Below are positions 31,277 through 40,822 of a stretch of DNA of 64,000 nucleotides, piece after piece. Below the pieces are notes generated by a model. It saw only the letters and a program-made list of their open reading frames with translations. It ran no database searches and had not been told where the DNA came from. The DNA lies in NCBI RefSeq assembly GCF_013460135.1, contig NZ_CP038155.1, positions 310,001 through 374,000 on the forward strand, written 5' to 3'. Numbering within the stretch: the first letter of the stretch is position 1; each line of letters starts with the position of its first letter. Source of the stretch: Arsenophonus endosymbiont of Aphis craccivora (lineage in GTDB: Bacteria; Pseudomonadota; Gammaproteobacteria; Enterobacterales; Enterobacteriaceae). The translations under genes were made by a program, and so were the position numbers.

Positions 31277-31724
31277 ATCGATGACCCAACAGACGCAACA
31301 GGAGATCCTCATTGAGCAACTTTCCCAATTGGAAACGCTCAAGGAGCTACTCAATATTGAATATCAACTACTGATTGCTGGTAAAGTTGATTTATTGCGT
31401 TTAAATGAAGTGACCGAAAAAAAACAGTATTGGTTAACCGCACTACGCCATAGTGATGAAAAACGCATTACTTGCAGTCAACAAGGCAATTGTTTGCCGC
31501 CCTATCAGCAAGATAAAACTCTGGCCTCTATCTGGCAAAAAATTGAACTGCAAATTAAACATCTTTATCAACATAATAGCCAAAATGGGCTGCTGCTTAA
31601 GCAGCATATGCAGATCAATCAAGAGCAATTAACCTTCCTTAAAAAACGTCATAGTCCAACACTGTATGGTGAACATGGCCAGACAGAAAATGTCGTCGCC
31701 AGCGGTTACCGAATCAAAATTTAA
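31269..31724 (+). CDS. flgN: Flagellar export chaperone FlgN
   Basis: FlgN is the cytoplasmic chaperone for hook-associated proteins FlgK and FlgL. The product is 151 residues with mostly helical, Gln/Leu-rich sequence (LIEQLSQLETLKELLNIEYQLL). It has the family's conserved C-terminus GLLLKQHMQINQEQLTFLKKRHSPTLYGEHGQ. It is downstream of flgM with a short overlap. No lesion is seen. flgK and flgL are not in the window. Confidence 0.92.
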   Translation: MIKSMTQQTQQEILIEQLSQLETLKELLNIEYQLLIAGKVDLLRLNEVTEKKQYWLTALRHSDEKRITCSQQGNCLPPYQQDKTLASIWQKIELQIKHLYQHNSQNGLLLKQHMQINQEQLTFLKKRHSPTLYGEHGQTENVVASGYRIKI

Positions 31725-31923
31725 TCCTCAGGCATTGACTAGCAATGCCTTATTTGCGATTGAGCAATACGATATAACGCTGCTATAAACCGATTACCAA
31801 TCACCAACATATTGCTAACCATAGTAAAATCCGATCACGAGGGAAAGATATTGCAGAGAAAATTTTGTTGATGGTGATGAACGCTTTTACCACCTAAAAG
31901 TGATCAAAGTGTTCATCATTATA

Positions 31924-34005
31924 TTAATTAACCGTTTGGCCAATAAAGGAGGTTAAACGAATTTTCCGTTCGTCACTGATCTCAAGACTGGAAACTACCG
32001 CAAGCTGGGGTAAACTTCGACGTAAAAAACGTGACATTAAAGGACGTAAGCTATGATTGACAATTAACACCTGTGGTGCACCAATTAAACTTTGATTATT
32101 GATAGCTTCAATCGCTTGTTGCTCAATATTACCCGCCAGCCCCGGCTCTAATCCACCGCCCGATTGTAGTGCTAGGATCAAAACTCGCTCAAGGCTAACA
32201 TCCAGACCAATGGCTTTGATCTCTAGTTTATCACCAAACCAATGCTGCGTGATCGCCCTGGCTAACGCAATACGAACCAAACTGGTCAGTTCCGTTACCT
32301 CTTTTTGATCTGCCGCATGCTCTGCTAAGGTTTCAATGATGGTGCGCATATCACGTATCGGCACCTGCTCACTTAATAAATTCTGTAATACTTTATGAAA
32401 CAGCGTTAAATTGATCACATCAGGCATCATGATCCTGCGTCAGTTTCGGTAACTCTTTACTGATCCGTTCATAAAGCTGCTGCGCTTCCTGACGACCAAA
32501 TCATTCACTAGCAAAGCGACTTAACAGATGATTAAAATGCGTCGCAATTACCGTACTAGCTGCAACCACCGTATAACCTTGCACTTGCGCCTGTTCACGT
32601 AATGCTTCATCGATCCAGATAGCCGGTAAACCAAAAGCAGGCTCTTGGGTCGCATCACCGATCAATTCCCCGATAGCACCACCTGGGTTAATTGCCAACC
32701 ACCGCCCTGGATAGGATTCCCCCCGACCAATTTCTACCCCTTTCATTAAAATACGATAGACTTCGGGCTTCAACGCCATATTATCGCGAATATGTAACAC
32801 CGGCGCTAAATAACCTATCTCTTTGGCAAATTTTTTGCGGATGCCGCCAATTCGATTAAGCAGCTCGCCATTTTGTCCCTGATCAACCAATGGGATCAAA
32901 CGGTAACCAACCTCCATACCCAATGGATCTTCAGGCTGAACATCATCCCAACTAACCTCTACCTCCTGGTAACTCTGTTCAATCTTTTGTTGTTGCTCAA
33001 CATCAATTACCGGTTTGGCCGAGCGTTTCATCAATTTCCAACCAATAAAACCTAATACCAAAGTAAAGAGCAAAAAAACAATATTTGGCATACCGGGGAC
33101 AAGCCCAAGCAAACCTAATACTCCCGCCGTTAACATCAATACCCTTGGGTTATCAAATAGTTGGCCCAACATCTGCTCGCCGACATCTTCATCAGTCTCA
33201 ACCCGGGTAACAATCACACCAGCAGCGGTAGAAATAATTAATGCCGGGATCTGTGCCACCAGGCCGTCACCAATGGTGAACAAGGTATAGATACTCGCTG
33301 ATTCACCCAACGTTAAACCATGTTGAGCGACACCAACCACTAACCCACCAATGATATTGATCGCCATAATCATCAGTCCGGCGATGGCATCACCACGCAC
33401 AAATTTACTAGCACCATCCATTGAACCATAAAAATCAGACTCTTGGTTAACTTCTTTCCGTCGCGCTTACGCTTCATCAACCAAGCCGGCATTCAGATTA
33501 GCATCAATCGCCATCTGCTTACCTGGCATACCATCTAACACTAAGCGGGCACCCACCTCTGCTATTCGACCAGCACCTTTGGTGATCACCATAAAGTTAA
33601 TCAGAATCAGAATAATAAAAACCACAATGCCAATCGCAAAATTACCACCCACCAGAACATGGCCAAAGGATTCAACAACCTTACCTGCTGCCGCCGATCC
33701 GGTATGTCCCTCTAATAAAATAACGCGGGTTGAAGCCACATTGAGTGATAGCCGTAATAAAGTGGAAAACAGCAAAATAGTTGGAAATGCCTCAAATTCA
33801 AGAGGGCGCTTGGTAAACATGGCCACTAATAACACCATAATCGAAAGGGCGATATTAAAAGTGAACAACATATCTAATAAAAAAGCGGCAATGGCAATAC
33901 CATCATCGACAAAATTAATAAGATTAATATTGGTCCGGCTAAAATTTGCCATTGAGTATCTTTTAAGTCTTTAGGTAAACGCAATCGTGAGGCTAAGTTA
34001 GCTAT
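31924..34005 (-). pseudogene. flhA: Flagellar export gate protein FlhA, multiple lesions
   Basis: FlhA is the large export-gate subunit. The expected first codon at 34005-34003 is ATA, followed by [25 protein letters not shown] 1-bp deletion near 33890 falls after MMVLPLP. TAA (33467-33469) follows [12 protein letters not shown] (32501-32503) replaces Leu in SELFGRQEAQ, and another frameshift lies near 32430. Between these the eight-helix channel part ([29 protein letters not shown]) and the cytosolic domain (GYRLIPLVDQG, KVLQNLLSEQVPIRDMRTI) are easily recognised. At least five lesions mean long-standing loss. Confidence 0.96.
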
Positions 34006-35149
34006 GAGTATTATTATCTCCTGCAAAATCCAGTCCCTGAGGTACTGATACATTAGTGGTTTTCTTTGGTTTCAATCCGCCTTCTCGCTGCCAACGTCTG
34101 AGCTGATATACCCAGGCCAACACCTATGCTACCGCGGCATAAAGTGTTGCCGGAATATGACCACCGACTTTGCTATGGCTATAAAGCGCTCTTGCCAGAG
34201 GTGGTGACTCCAGCACTGGAATACGATTTTCTTCACACAGTTGCTTAATATTTAATGCAATTAATCCAGCCCCTTTGGCCAATACTTTAGGGGCTTGCAT
34301 GTTTTGATTGTCGTACTGTAAAGCAACTGCATAGTGAGTCGGGTTAGCAATAATAACATCTGCCTTTGGCACATCAGCCATCATTCTACGGCGGGAAATA
34401 TCTCGCTGTTGCTGACGAATACGTGCTTTAATGTGTGGATCGCCCTCTTGCTGTTTGAATTCATCCTTGATTTCTTGGCGAGTCATTCTGAGTTTTTTCA
34501 AATGGCTAAGCAGCTGATAAAGAAGATCAAAGCCGATTAGTGGAATAAGCATAAATATGGCAATATAAGCAGCAAATATCATTAATTGTGTCGCCTGAGT
34601 TAATGCCAGATAACGCGGTTCGGTGACTAAATGATAAAAGTGAGGCAGATTGACCCACACAAAAAGGCTGATACCAATAGAAACTAATATAACTTTCAAT
34701 AATGCTTTAAACAGTGCTGCCAATGCATGGATTGAAAATATGCGTTTCAATCCAGAGATTAGATTTAATTTTTTCCAGTCAAATTTAATCGACTTAAAAT
34801 TAATATGTATACCACCAAAAAAACTAGGAGCAGCAAAAGCGATTAATACCAATCCGGCTATAATCGGCAATAATGCGTTGAGGCCAACTTTAATCGACTC
34901 AAACACTCATTTAGGCAATAGGTGACTATTGTATAAAATATATTTATTAAAATAGAAAGTCTGTGAAAAAAGTATATGGAGCTTTTGATAACAATAATGG
35001 CCACAAACCCAGAATAGCGAAACACCGGCAATTAACATGCAAAAAGAACTTAATTCACGGGAACGAACAACCTGGCCATCTTCCTTTGCTTTTTCCTTTT
35101 TTCGGGCAGTAGGTTCTTCGGTTTTTTCTAAATCACTCTCTTGTGCCAC
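33998..35149 (-). pseudogene. flhB: Flagellar export protein FlhB, two nonsense codons
   Basis: FlhB is the substrate-specificity switch of the export gate. The frame starts MAQESDLEKTEEPTARKKEKAKEDGQV at 35149 and keeps one register for 383 codons (E. coli 382). TGA at 34907-34909 interrupts after residue 80, and TAG at 34124-34126 replaces Glu in AAVAEVLAWVYQLRRW. The autocleavage motif NPTH is present in ADVIIANPTHYAVAL. The end overlaps the flhA start position, the usual flhBA coupling. Confidence 0.95.
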
Positions 35150-35527
35150 TCCCTTTTACTCCGTTAATTTTCTTTTGACAAAGGAAAGACGCTAAGCTTG
35201 CCATAATAAAATCAACTTAAAAGGAAGATAACAGAGAAGGAATAGTTATTATTTCCGCTATTAGCTCAGATGGAAAAATTATAATAAGATAAAAATAGTT
35301 AATATTTCTTCACTATATAGAATCATTAAGTTATGGCTAATATCCATTGATATTAATTTGCTGATATAACAATGAGTGATCGTTTTATCTATTTTGTTTT
35401 TTTCATTCTATAAAATACGATCATGAGGAAAATGTACAACCTGATTAAAACTATTAATATTTCACATCTTTATAAAATGAATCTATACTGTATAAACTAG
35501 GTAAATATTATTTGGTTAGGGATTATT

Positions 35528-35838
35528 ATGAGAAAATTACTATTAACTTGTAGCATGGGTTTATTCGCATTTATCATCACTGCTTGTTCAGAAGAAGAGA
35601 AAAAATCGACTATATCGGTGCAACCGATACCTGTAAAGCTTATCTCTCTGAAGTTGATTCCTTAGTTACTAAGGCTTCTGAAAACCCACAAACCAAAGCA
35701 CAACTTGATTCTATAAAAAATCAACTTGAAGATGGTAAAAAACAGATCATTGCCCTGCCTAAAGATCAGCAAGATAAAGCTTGCCGACAAGGCATCGATG
35801 CGATGAAGCAGATAAAACAGTCGTTAAATATGAAGTAA
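35528..35838 (+). pseudogene. Small lipoprotein (DUF5339-like), homopolymer frameshift
   Basis: The ATG at 35528 encodes a lipoprotein signal peptide, MRKLLLTCSMGLFAFIITAC, with lipobox ITAC, then SEEEKK. The frame then breaks in an A6 run at 35601-35606. With A7 it would continue IDYIGATDTCKAYLSEVDSLVTKASENPQTKAQ and end at TAA 35838. The mature domain is a short acidic helix with two cysteines. I think it resembles DUF5339 proteins but am not certain. It stands alone between flhB and motB, where chemotaxis genes would normally be. Confidence 0.7.
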
Positions 35839-35839
35839 A

Positions 35840-36065
35840 TAATATTCTATCATTATTTTAGAAGAGATACATTGCTTATTTTATTTTGAATAATCTTGTA
35901 TCTCTTTTATTTTTGTTGGCTATTGTAAATCATCAATAACCATAAATGACCGCGAACTATCCACCGTAAGTCCACCAGCCAGTTTCTAAACTTAACGCTA
36001 TAAGATTCAGCTTCTTTGTGTTACCTACTGCTTATACTTCATTCTTATATTTTACGTCATTTATT
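35840..36065. other. Non-coding stretch downstream of the lipoprotein remnant
   Basis: AT-rich sequence without a convincing reading frame. TAGAAGAGATACATTG and CTTGTATCTCTTTTA form an imperfect hairpin near 35859-35910 that could terminate the lipoprotein transcript. No remnant of cheA, cheW, cheY or cheZ is recognisable. Confidence 0.4.
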
Positions 36066-36300
36066 GAATAATCTGTTCAATTTTCTGCTCAAAAATTCCA
36101 GAAGCAAAATATTTCACCGCATATTTGCTGGCTCCGCTTTAGAGACAATAATAATGTCTTCCGTCCTATGAACCATAATTCTCAGTGGGTAATAGGACGG
36201 ATCACGCTTTTTAATCATTTCTTGCACAAGATAAGGCGCTGCCACACAACCAACAACGCCCTTGTTCGGTTGTTGAGCCAGAATTTGTCATATAACTTTG
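36066..36300 (-). pseudogene. Unidentified coding remnant
   Basis: On the minus strand one frame reads LAQQPNKGVVGCVAAPYLVQEM, continuing IKKRDPSYYPLRIMVHRTED and IIIVSKAEPA. It then shifts frame into KYAVKYFASGIFEQKIEQIIQ and a stop. The composition looks protein-like across the shift, so this is probably a decayed gene. I do not recognise the family. It is not an obvious chemotaxis protein. Confidence 0.4.
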
Positions 36301-36559
36301 CGTATTGACACTGTTTAATGTAAAAAACTATCTCATCAGATTTTCAACAAAGATAGTTCTATTGTTATAACTGACAAAAGCCAGATTTTGCAGCATAAAT
36401 TTTAACAAAAAGTGAATAACCCCAACGAATAATGACCTTATGAAATATTAAAAACAACAATATTTGCGCCATCTCATTCAAAACGTTCTTCTGCTTTATG
36501 AAAATATTTGATAAAGAGCGTCTAAATAGTTATTTATTTTTTCGTTGAGGTAACATTAT

Positions 36560-37489
36560 CTACCATTGTCGGTAGATAATATTGCTGATGTACGAAAGCA
36601 ATGACGAATTCTTCAATTGACTGCCTTTTTCTTTACTCTCTTTTGTAAGCTGTGGCCGCTGATTTTCATGAATAATTGCCGCTTCACGCTCTTTATTTAA
36701 CACCAAAATACTAATTCGACGATTAGCGGCTGCCGCTGGATTGGTTTCTAATGGTACCGTTGAGGCCATGCCTACCACACGGATGATTTTATATTCTTTC
36801 AAACCACCACTAATTAATGTACGGCGTGAAGAATTTGCCCTATCTGCCGATAATTCCCAGTTACTATAACCATAACCGCCATTAGCATATGGGGTACTAT
36901 CAGTATGGCCAGCAAGACTAATTTTATTCGGATAATCATTCAATACCGGTGCTAAAATATGGAGAATTTTTCGCATATTTTTGTCAATTACCTCACTGCC
37001 GGTGCCAAACATAGGCCGACTTTCACCATCAATAATTTGTATCTGTAACCCGTCATCAATTAAATCTATTAATAAATTAGATTTTACATCCTGCAAACGA
37101 GGATCATTCATAATTAATTGTTCCAGACCCTGTTGTAATTTTTTAAATCTTTCTGGTTCACTGTCTGGTAGTTGAATCGTCTGTTCTACTGTTATATCAC
37201 CGTCTTGATAAATAATTTCTTGGCCACCACCAGGTATAGGGTTAGTAACATCACTACTATTAGTGCCTTCATTTAATGAAGTTTTCAGTGGCGTACGAAA
37301 ATAATCGGCAATACGAGTCAGTTCCTGAGGACTAGAAATAGATAAAATCCACATGACTAAAAAGAAAGCCATCATAGAGGTCATAAAATCGGCATAAGCA
37401 ATTTTCCATGAGTCAGTGTGATAATAAACCATTTTTTTACGCCGTTTTTTCTTGATGATGATAGTAGATTTTGCTGTTTTCATAATCAA
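36560..37489 (-). CDS. motB: Flagellar motor stator protein MotB
   Basis: MotB anchors the stator to peptidoglycan and, with MotA, conducts protons. The 309 residues match E. coli (308). The single transmembrane helix contains the proton-carrying Asp in KIAYADFMTSMMAFFLVMWILSIS. The OmpA-like peptidoglycan-binding domain has NKISLAGHTDSTPYANGGYGYSNWELSADRANSSRRTLI. It overlaps the end of motA by 4 bp. The frame is intact, but its partner has lost a membrane segment and the rest of the flagellum is broken. Confidence 0.95.
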   Translation of the reverse strand: MIMKTAKSTIIIKKKRRKKMVYYHTDSWKIAYADFMTSMMAFFLVMWILSISSPQELTRIADYFRTPLKTSLNEGTNSSDVTNPIPGGGQEIIYQDGDITVEQTIQLPDSEPERFKKLQQGLEQLIMNDPRLQDVKSNLLIDLIDDGLQIQIIDGESRPMFGTGSEVIDKNMRKILHILAPVLNDYPNKISLAGHTDSTPYANGGYGYSNWELSADRANSSRRTLISGGLKEYKIIRVVGMASTVPLETNPAAAANRRISILVLNKEREAAIIHENQRPQLTKESKEKGSQLKNSSLLSYISNIIYRQW

Positions 37490-38298
37490 GAATCTTTAAC
37501 ATCAGAAGAATTGGTACCAATCGGATTTTTCATACTACGAACATGATTTTCTAATTCATAAAAAGAGGGCCTATCATCTAAAAACAGCGTTTTCCGACCA
37601 AATTCTACCGCAATTCGTGGGGCATAACCGTTAAGGAATGACAGTAAAGTGACTTTAATACATTCCATCATCTTAATTTGCTGATGGCTCTTTTGTCGCA
37701 CCAAATTTGCTAATGGTGAAATAAAACCATATGCCAGTAGAATTCCCAGGAAAGTTCCAACCATCGCATTAGCAATTAATATTCCCATCTCGCCAGCAGG
37801 CCTATCCGCAGAAGCAAGTGCATGCACCACCCCCATCCCCGCGGCAACTATACCAAAAGCAGGTAATGAATCACCTAACATACTTAAACTAACCGCAGGG
37901 ATTTCAGCTTCATGTTCAAAAGTGGCAATTTCTTCATCCATTAATGCTTCAACCTCATGGGCATTCATATTGCCAGTAACCATTAATCGCATATAGTCAG
38001 TTAAAAAGCTTATTAAATGCGGATCATTTAATAATTTAGGATATTGAAAAAAAATGTCACTCTGATGTGGATTTTCAATATCTCGCTCCAACGATAAAAT
38101 TCCTTCTTGGCGCGCTTTTGATAGTAATAGAAATTGTAGTGCCATTAGATCCATATAAATTATTTTATTATATCGCGAACTTGTTAGTAATTTTGGTAAT
38201 ACCTTCAATGTTGCTTTAATCGCTTTGCCATTATTTGCTACAATAAAACCACCTAATACTGCTCCAATAACCACAAGATAGCCTAAGAATATAAGCAC
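37486..38298 (-). CDS. motA: Flagellar motor stator protein MotA with internal deletion
   Basis: MotA is the four-helix stator subunit. The frame is open and recognisable (MLIFLGYLVVIGAVLGG..., GDSLPAFGIVAAGMGVVHALASADRPAGEMG, YGFISPLANLVRQKS), but it is 270 residues where the family has 295. The missing part is one block of 27 residues directly after VLGGF. It corresponds to the E. coli region with YLMTGG, LYQPAE and VIIAGAGIG. This removes the first periplasmic loop and most of transmembrane helix 2. The functional Arg/Glu loop and both prolines are kept. It is likely non-functional although the frame is intact. Confidence 0.9.
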   Translation of the reverse strand: MLIFLGYLVVIGAVLGGFIVANNGKAIKATLKVLPKLLTSSRYNKIIYMDLMALQFLLLSKARQEGILSLERDIENPHQSDIFFQYPKLLNDPHLISFLTDYMRLMVTGNMNAHEVEALMDEEIATFEHEAEIPAVSLSMLGDSLPAFGIVAAGMGVVHALASADRPAGEMGILIANAMVGTFLGILLAYGFISPLANLVRQKSHQQIKMMECIKVTLLSFLNGYAPRIAVEFGRKTLFLDDRPSFYELENHVRSMKNPIGTNSSDVKDS

Positions 38299-38422
38299 CT
38301 GATATTCCCTTTATTGATAATGATGAACTAGAGATCCGTATTCAAAGCTAACATACCGACCTATAAGAGAGCTATGGTAAACCTAAACCATCATTTTCTA
38401 TTTTATAAGCTCAGTTGCTACA

Positions 38423-38992
38423 CTACTGAATTTTCCCCAATACTTGCGCATGAATATCGGCAAATTGACAAGAATGTTTACGTTTTTTGATCGCCCTTGA
38501 AGGTGGTTGGCATAAACTACAAGCAAAAATGTTCACTGGTTGGTGTGCATGGGTAATAAAAGTTCCACCACAGCAGCGACAAGTTGATGGTTGCAACATG
38601 CCACTATCAACAAATCGAACTAGCGTCCATGCCCTTGTCAAAGCAAGTATATGTGGTTTGCTTGGTTCAGTGCCGCATTGTTCCAGATACAAACGATAAG
38701 CCCGTACGACAGCATTTATTCCCCTATAATGACCACTGGTTAATAAAAATCGATAAGCATTATAAAACATAGAAGAATGAATATTTTGTTCCCAAGTAAT
38801 AAACCAATCGGTTGATAATGGCAACATACCTTTAGGTGGTGGATTACCCAGTAATTCCTTATATAACTTAATTAATCGTCCTCGGCTGAGTTGAGTTTCA
38901 CTTTCCAACATTTGAAGACGTGCACCTAAATTAATTAAATCTATAGCCAAATGGATATCTTTTGCTTCTTGAACAATACTTTTACTCACCAT
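38423..38992 (-). CDS. flhC: Flagellar master regulator subunit FlhC
   Basis: FlhC with FlhD forms the hexameric FlhD4C2 activator of class 2 flagellar promoters. The 189 residues match E. coli (192). The zinc site cysteines are in CRCCGGTF and [12 protein letters not shown]. The segment [28 protein letters not shown]-like is near the N-terminus. It is intact, but flhD immediately upstream is truncated by IS-5, so both partner and promoter are lost. Confidence 0.95.
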   Translation of the reverse strand: MVSKSIVQEAKDIHLAIDLINLGARLQMLESETQLSRGRLIKLYKELLGNPPPKGMLPLSTDWFITWEQNIHSSMFYNAYRFLLTSGHYRGINAVVRAYRLYLEQCGTEPSKPHILALTRAWTLVRFVDSGMLQPSTCRCCGGTFITHAHQPVNIFACSLCQPPSRAIKKRKHSCQFADIHAQVLGKIQ

Positions 38993-38994
38993 AA

Positions 38995-39115
38995 TTATGC
39001 CCTTCTTTTTATCGATTTATCATTTTTCGATAATTGTTGGAACAAATGAGTTGATAATAAAATTCCGGTGTGAATTTGTTGTAGATCATCAACACGAGAT
39101 TCTTTAGTTAATTGT
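38995..39115 (-). pseudogene. flhD: FlhD C-terminal stump truncated by IS-5
   Basis: The sequence beside IS-5 reads [20 protein letters not shown], then [19 protein letters not shown] and stop. It matches the C-terminal third of FlhD ([21 protein letters not shown] in E. coli). About 39 of 116 codons remain. The promoter and N-terminal part lie beyond the IS junction. The flhD stop is 3 bp from the flhC ATG. Confidence 0.95.
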
Positions 39116-40170
39116 GGCTTTGTTGAATAAATCAGAATTAGCCGCCAGGATGGCTCCCTCTGCTACAGCTGTTATCCGATCCTGACGCTGTGTGGCATAC
39201 CCAACAACGTCATACGGTTCAGCGCTTTGACCATCGCCATTGCTTCACCTACCTGAGCCTCATAGTCACGCAGCCTCAGATGGCCACCCAGCAAAGTTTT
39301 TATGCGGAACATCGCTGTTTCTGCCACTGAACGCCGGTGATAACCCACTTTCTTTTTCCACATATCATTACTCCTGCTCAGACGCTGATTCGCCACCGCA
39401 TGGTTACGTTCATGGTACTTGTCCGGCCAGTATTTCGCTCCGCTTCGCGGCGGGATAAGGGGCCTGATTTTCTTTCTTAGCAACGCGTCGTGGCAGTAAC
39501 AGGCGTCATAAGCACCGTCTGCTAACACTTCCCTGATTTTCCGGTGGGTTTGGTTAATCAGGCCCGGCAGTGCCTGCGCATCTGTCGTTCCGCTGAGCGA
39601 TAAGTCGGCACAGATAATCTCATGAGTCACACTGTCTGCTGCCAGATGAAGCTTGCGCCACACTCTTCGTCTGTCAGCCCCATGCTGCCTGACTTTCCAT
39701 TCACCTTCGCCAAAGACCTTCAGACCGGTACTGTCGATGACCAGATGCGAGATTTCACCACGCGTTGGCGTTTTTATGCTGATGTTGACGCTCTTTGCTC
39801 GTCTGCTGACCAGCGAGTAGTCCGGACAGCACAGCGGCAAAGACATGAGTTTAAAAATCGAATCAACGAAGCCCTGTAATGCCCGGAGCGACAGGTTAAA
39901 CACACGCTTCATCATCAGGACAGTGGTAACAGCCATATCGCTGTAGTAAAGCGGCCGGCCACGACCTTCAGGCGAAGAATTGTCAGTCCATCCAGCGATG
40001 GCCGACTCATCAAGCCAGACCGTCAGGGAACCGCGTTGTCTGAGTGCCTTGTTGTACGCGGGCCAGTTGGTAATTTTAAACTTTTGCTTTGCCATGGGGA
40101 CCTGATGTTGAAACGAATTTAGCGATCAGCTCCGCCAATCACCTAAAAGTTCGATTTATTCAACAAAGCA
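39116..40170 (-). mobile_element. IS-5: IS903-type element at a rearrangement junction, one end altered
   Basis: The left end is perfect. At the right end the outermost base is A instead of C (ATTCAACAAAGCA). Flanks GTTAATTGT and ACGATAAAT do not match, so no target duplication. The left neighbour is flhD (cut) and the right neighbour an unrelated ORF (also cut). Confidence 0.94.
39172..40095 (-). CDS. IS903-type transposase, full length (IS-5)
   Basis: A 307-residue open frame with D121, D193 and E259. It carries S39N and S191L, shared with IS-3 (S191L also with IS-7). The protein looks active, but mutation of the terminal base at one IS end may impair mobilisation of this copy. Confidence 0.94.
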   Translation of the reverse strand: MAKQKFKITNWPAYNKALRQRGSLTVWLDESAIAGWTDNSSPEGRGRPLYYSDMAVTTVLMMKRVFNLSLRALQGFVDSIFKLMSLPLCCPDYSLVSRRAKSVNISIKTPTRGEISHLVIDSTGLKVFGEGEWKVRQHGADRRRVWRKLHLAADSVTHEIICADLSLSGTTDAQALPGLINQTHRKIREVLADGAYDACYCHDALLRKKIRPLIPPRSGAKYWPDKYHERNHAVANQRLSRSNDMWKKKVGYHRRSVAETAMFRIKTLLGGHLRLRDYEAQVGEAMAMVKALNRMTLLGMPHSVRIG

Positions 40171-40645
40171 ACGATAAATATAAATAGGCTAATGTATCAA
40201 GAATTGTGATGAAATCATTTTTACCAGCATATTTATCTAATTGATGTATATTATATTGTTCAGCAGATTTACTGTCATATATATCAAAAAATTCCATATT
40301 ACAATCGTTCATATACAAACTTTGAATAAGATGTTTATATAATCTGGCATCAGATACAGCATTAAGATTCTGCAATTCTTTAGCAATTATTCCTGGTACA
40401 ATATTAGCGTTAACCTCTTTATCTTCGTAATAATAAATATTACTATTATCTATTCTTTTTTTTATTTCTGAGCACAATAAAGTAATAGATGATTTTACTC
40501 CTTCTTGCTTGCTATGCTCATCTGCAAAAAAAAATTCAACCGATTGATTACAAACACCCTTTAGCTTATCGATGATAGCATGATTAATATTACTCTTGAC
40601 TTTTCTATAACATTGACTAATAGAATTAATATTAGCTATACGCAT
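40171..40645 (-). pseudogene. Unrecognised ORF, 3'-truncated by IS-5
   Basis: The ATG at 40645 opens 158 codons (MRIANINSISQCYRKVKSNI...) that run into IS-5, where four more residues and a stop are read. The product is hydrophilic, rich in Asn, Ile and Tyr, without signal peptide or membrane segment. Recognisable stretches are NHAIIDKLKGVCNQSVEFFF, SNIYYYEDKEVNANIVPGII and MEFFDIYDSKSAEQYNIHQL. Its composition is even more AT-rich than its neighbours, suggesting accessory origin. I cannot assign a family. The original C-terminus is elsewhere or lost. Confidence 0.6.
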
Positions 40646-40822
40646 AATTTGTTATTTCAACCATCTCAAAAACAACAAATATCAATAATTTCATTATTAA
40701 TTAATATAACAAAACCACCTAAAATAAAAAGAATCTACTAAACCAAATAGTGAACAAATCTCAGATTAAATAATAAAATGGCTGCTGATTAATCGGTGGA
40801 TCAATCAGCAATCGTTAGCGTG

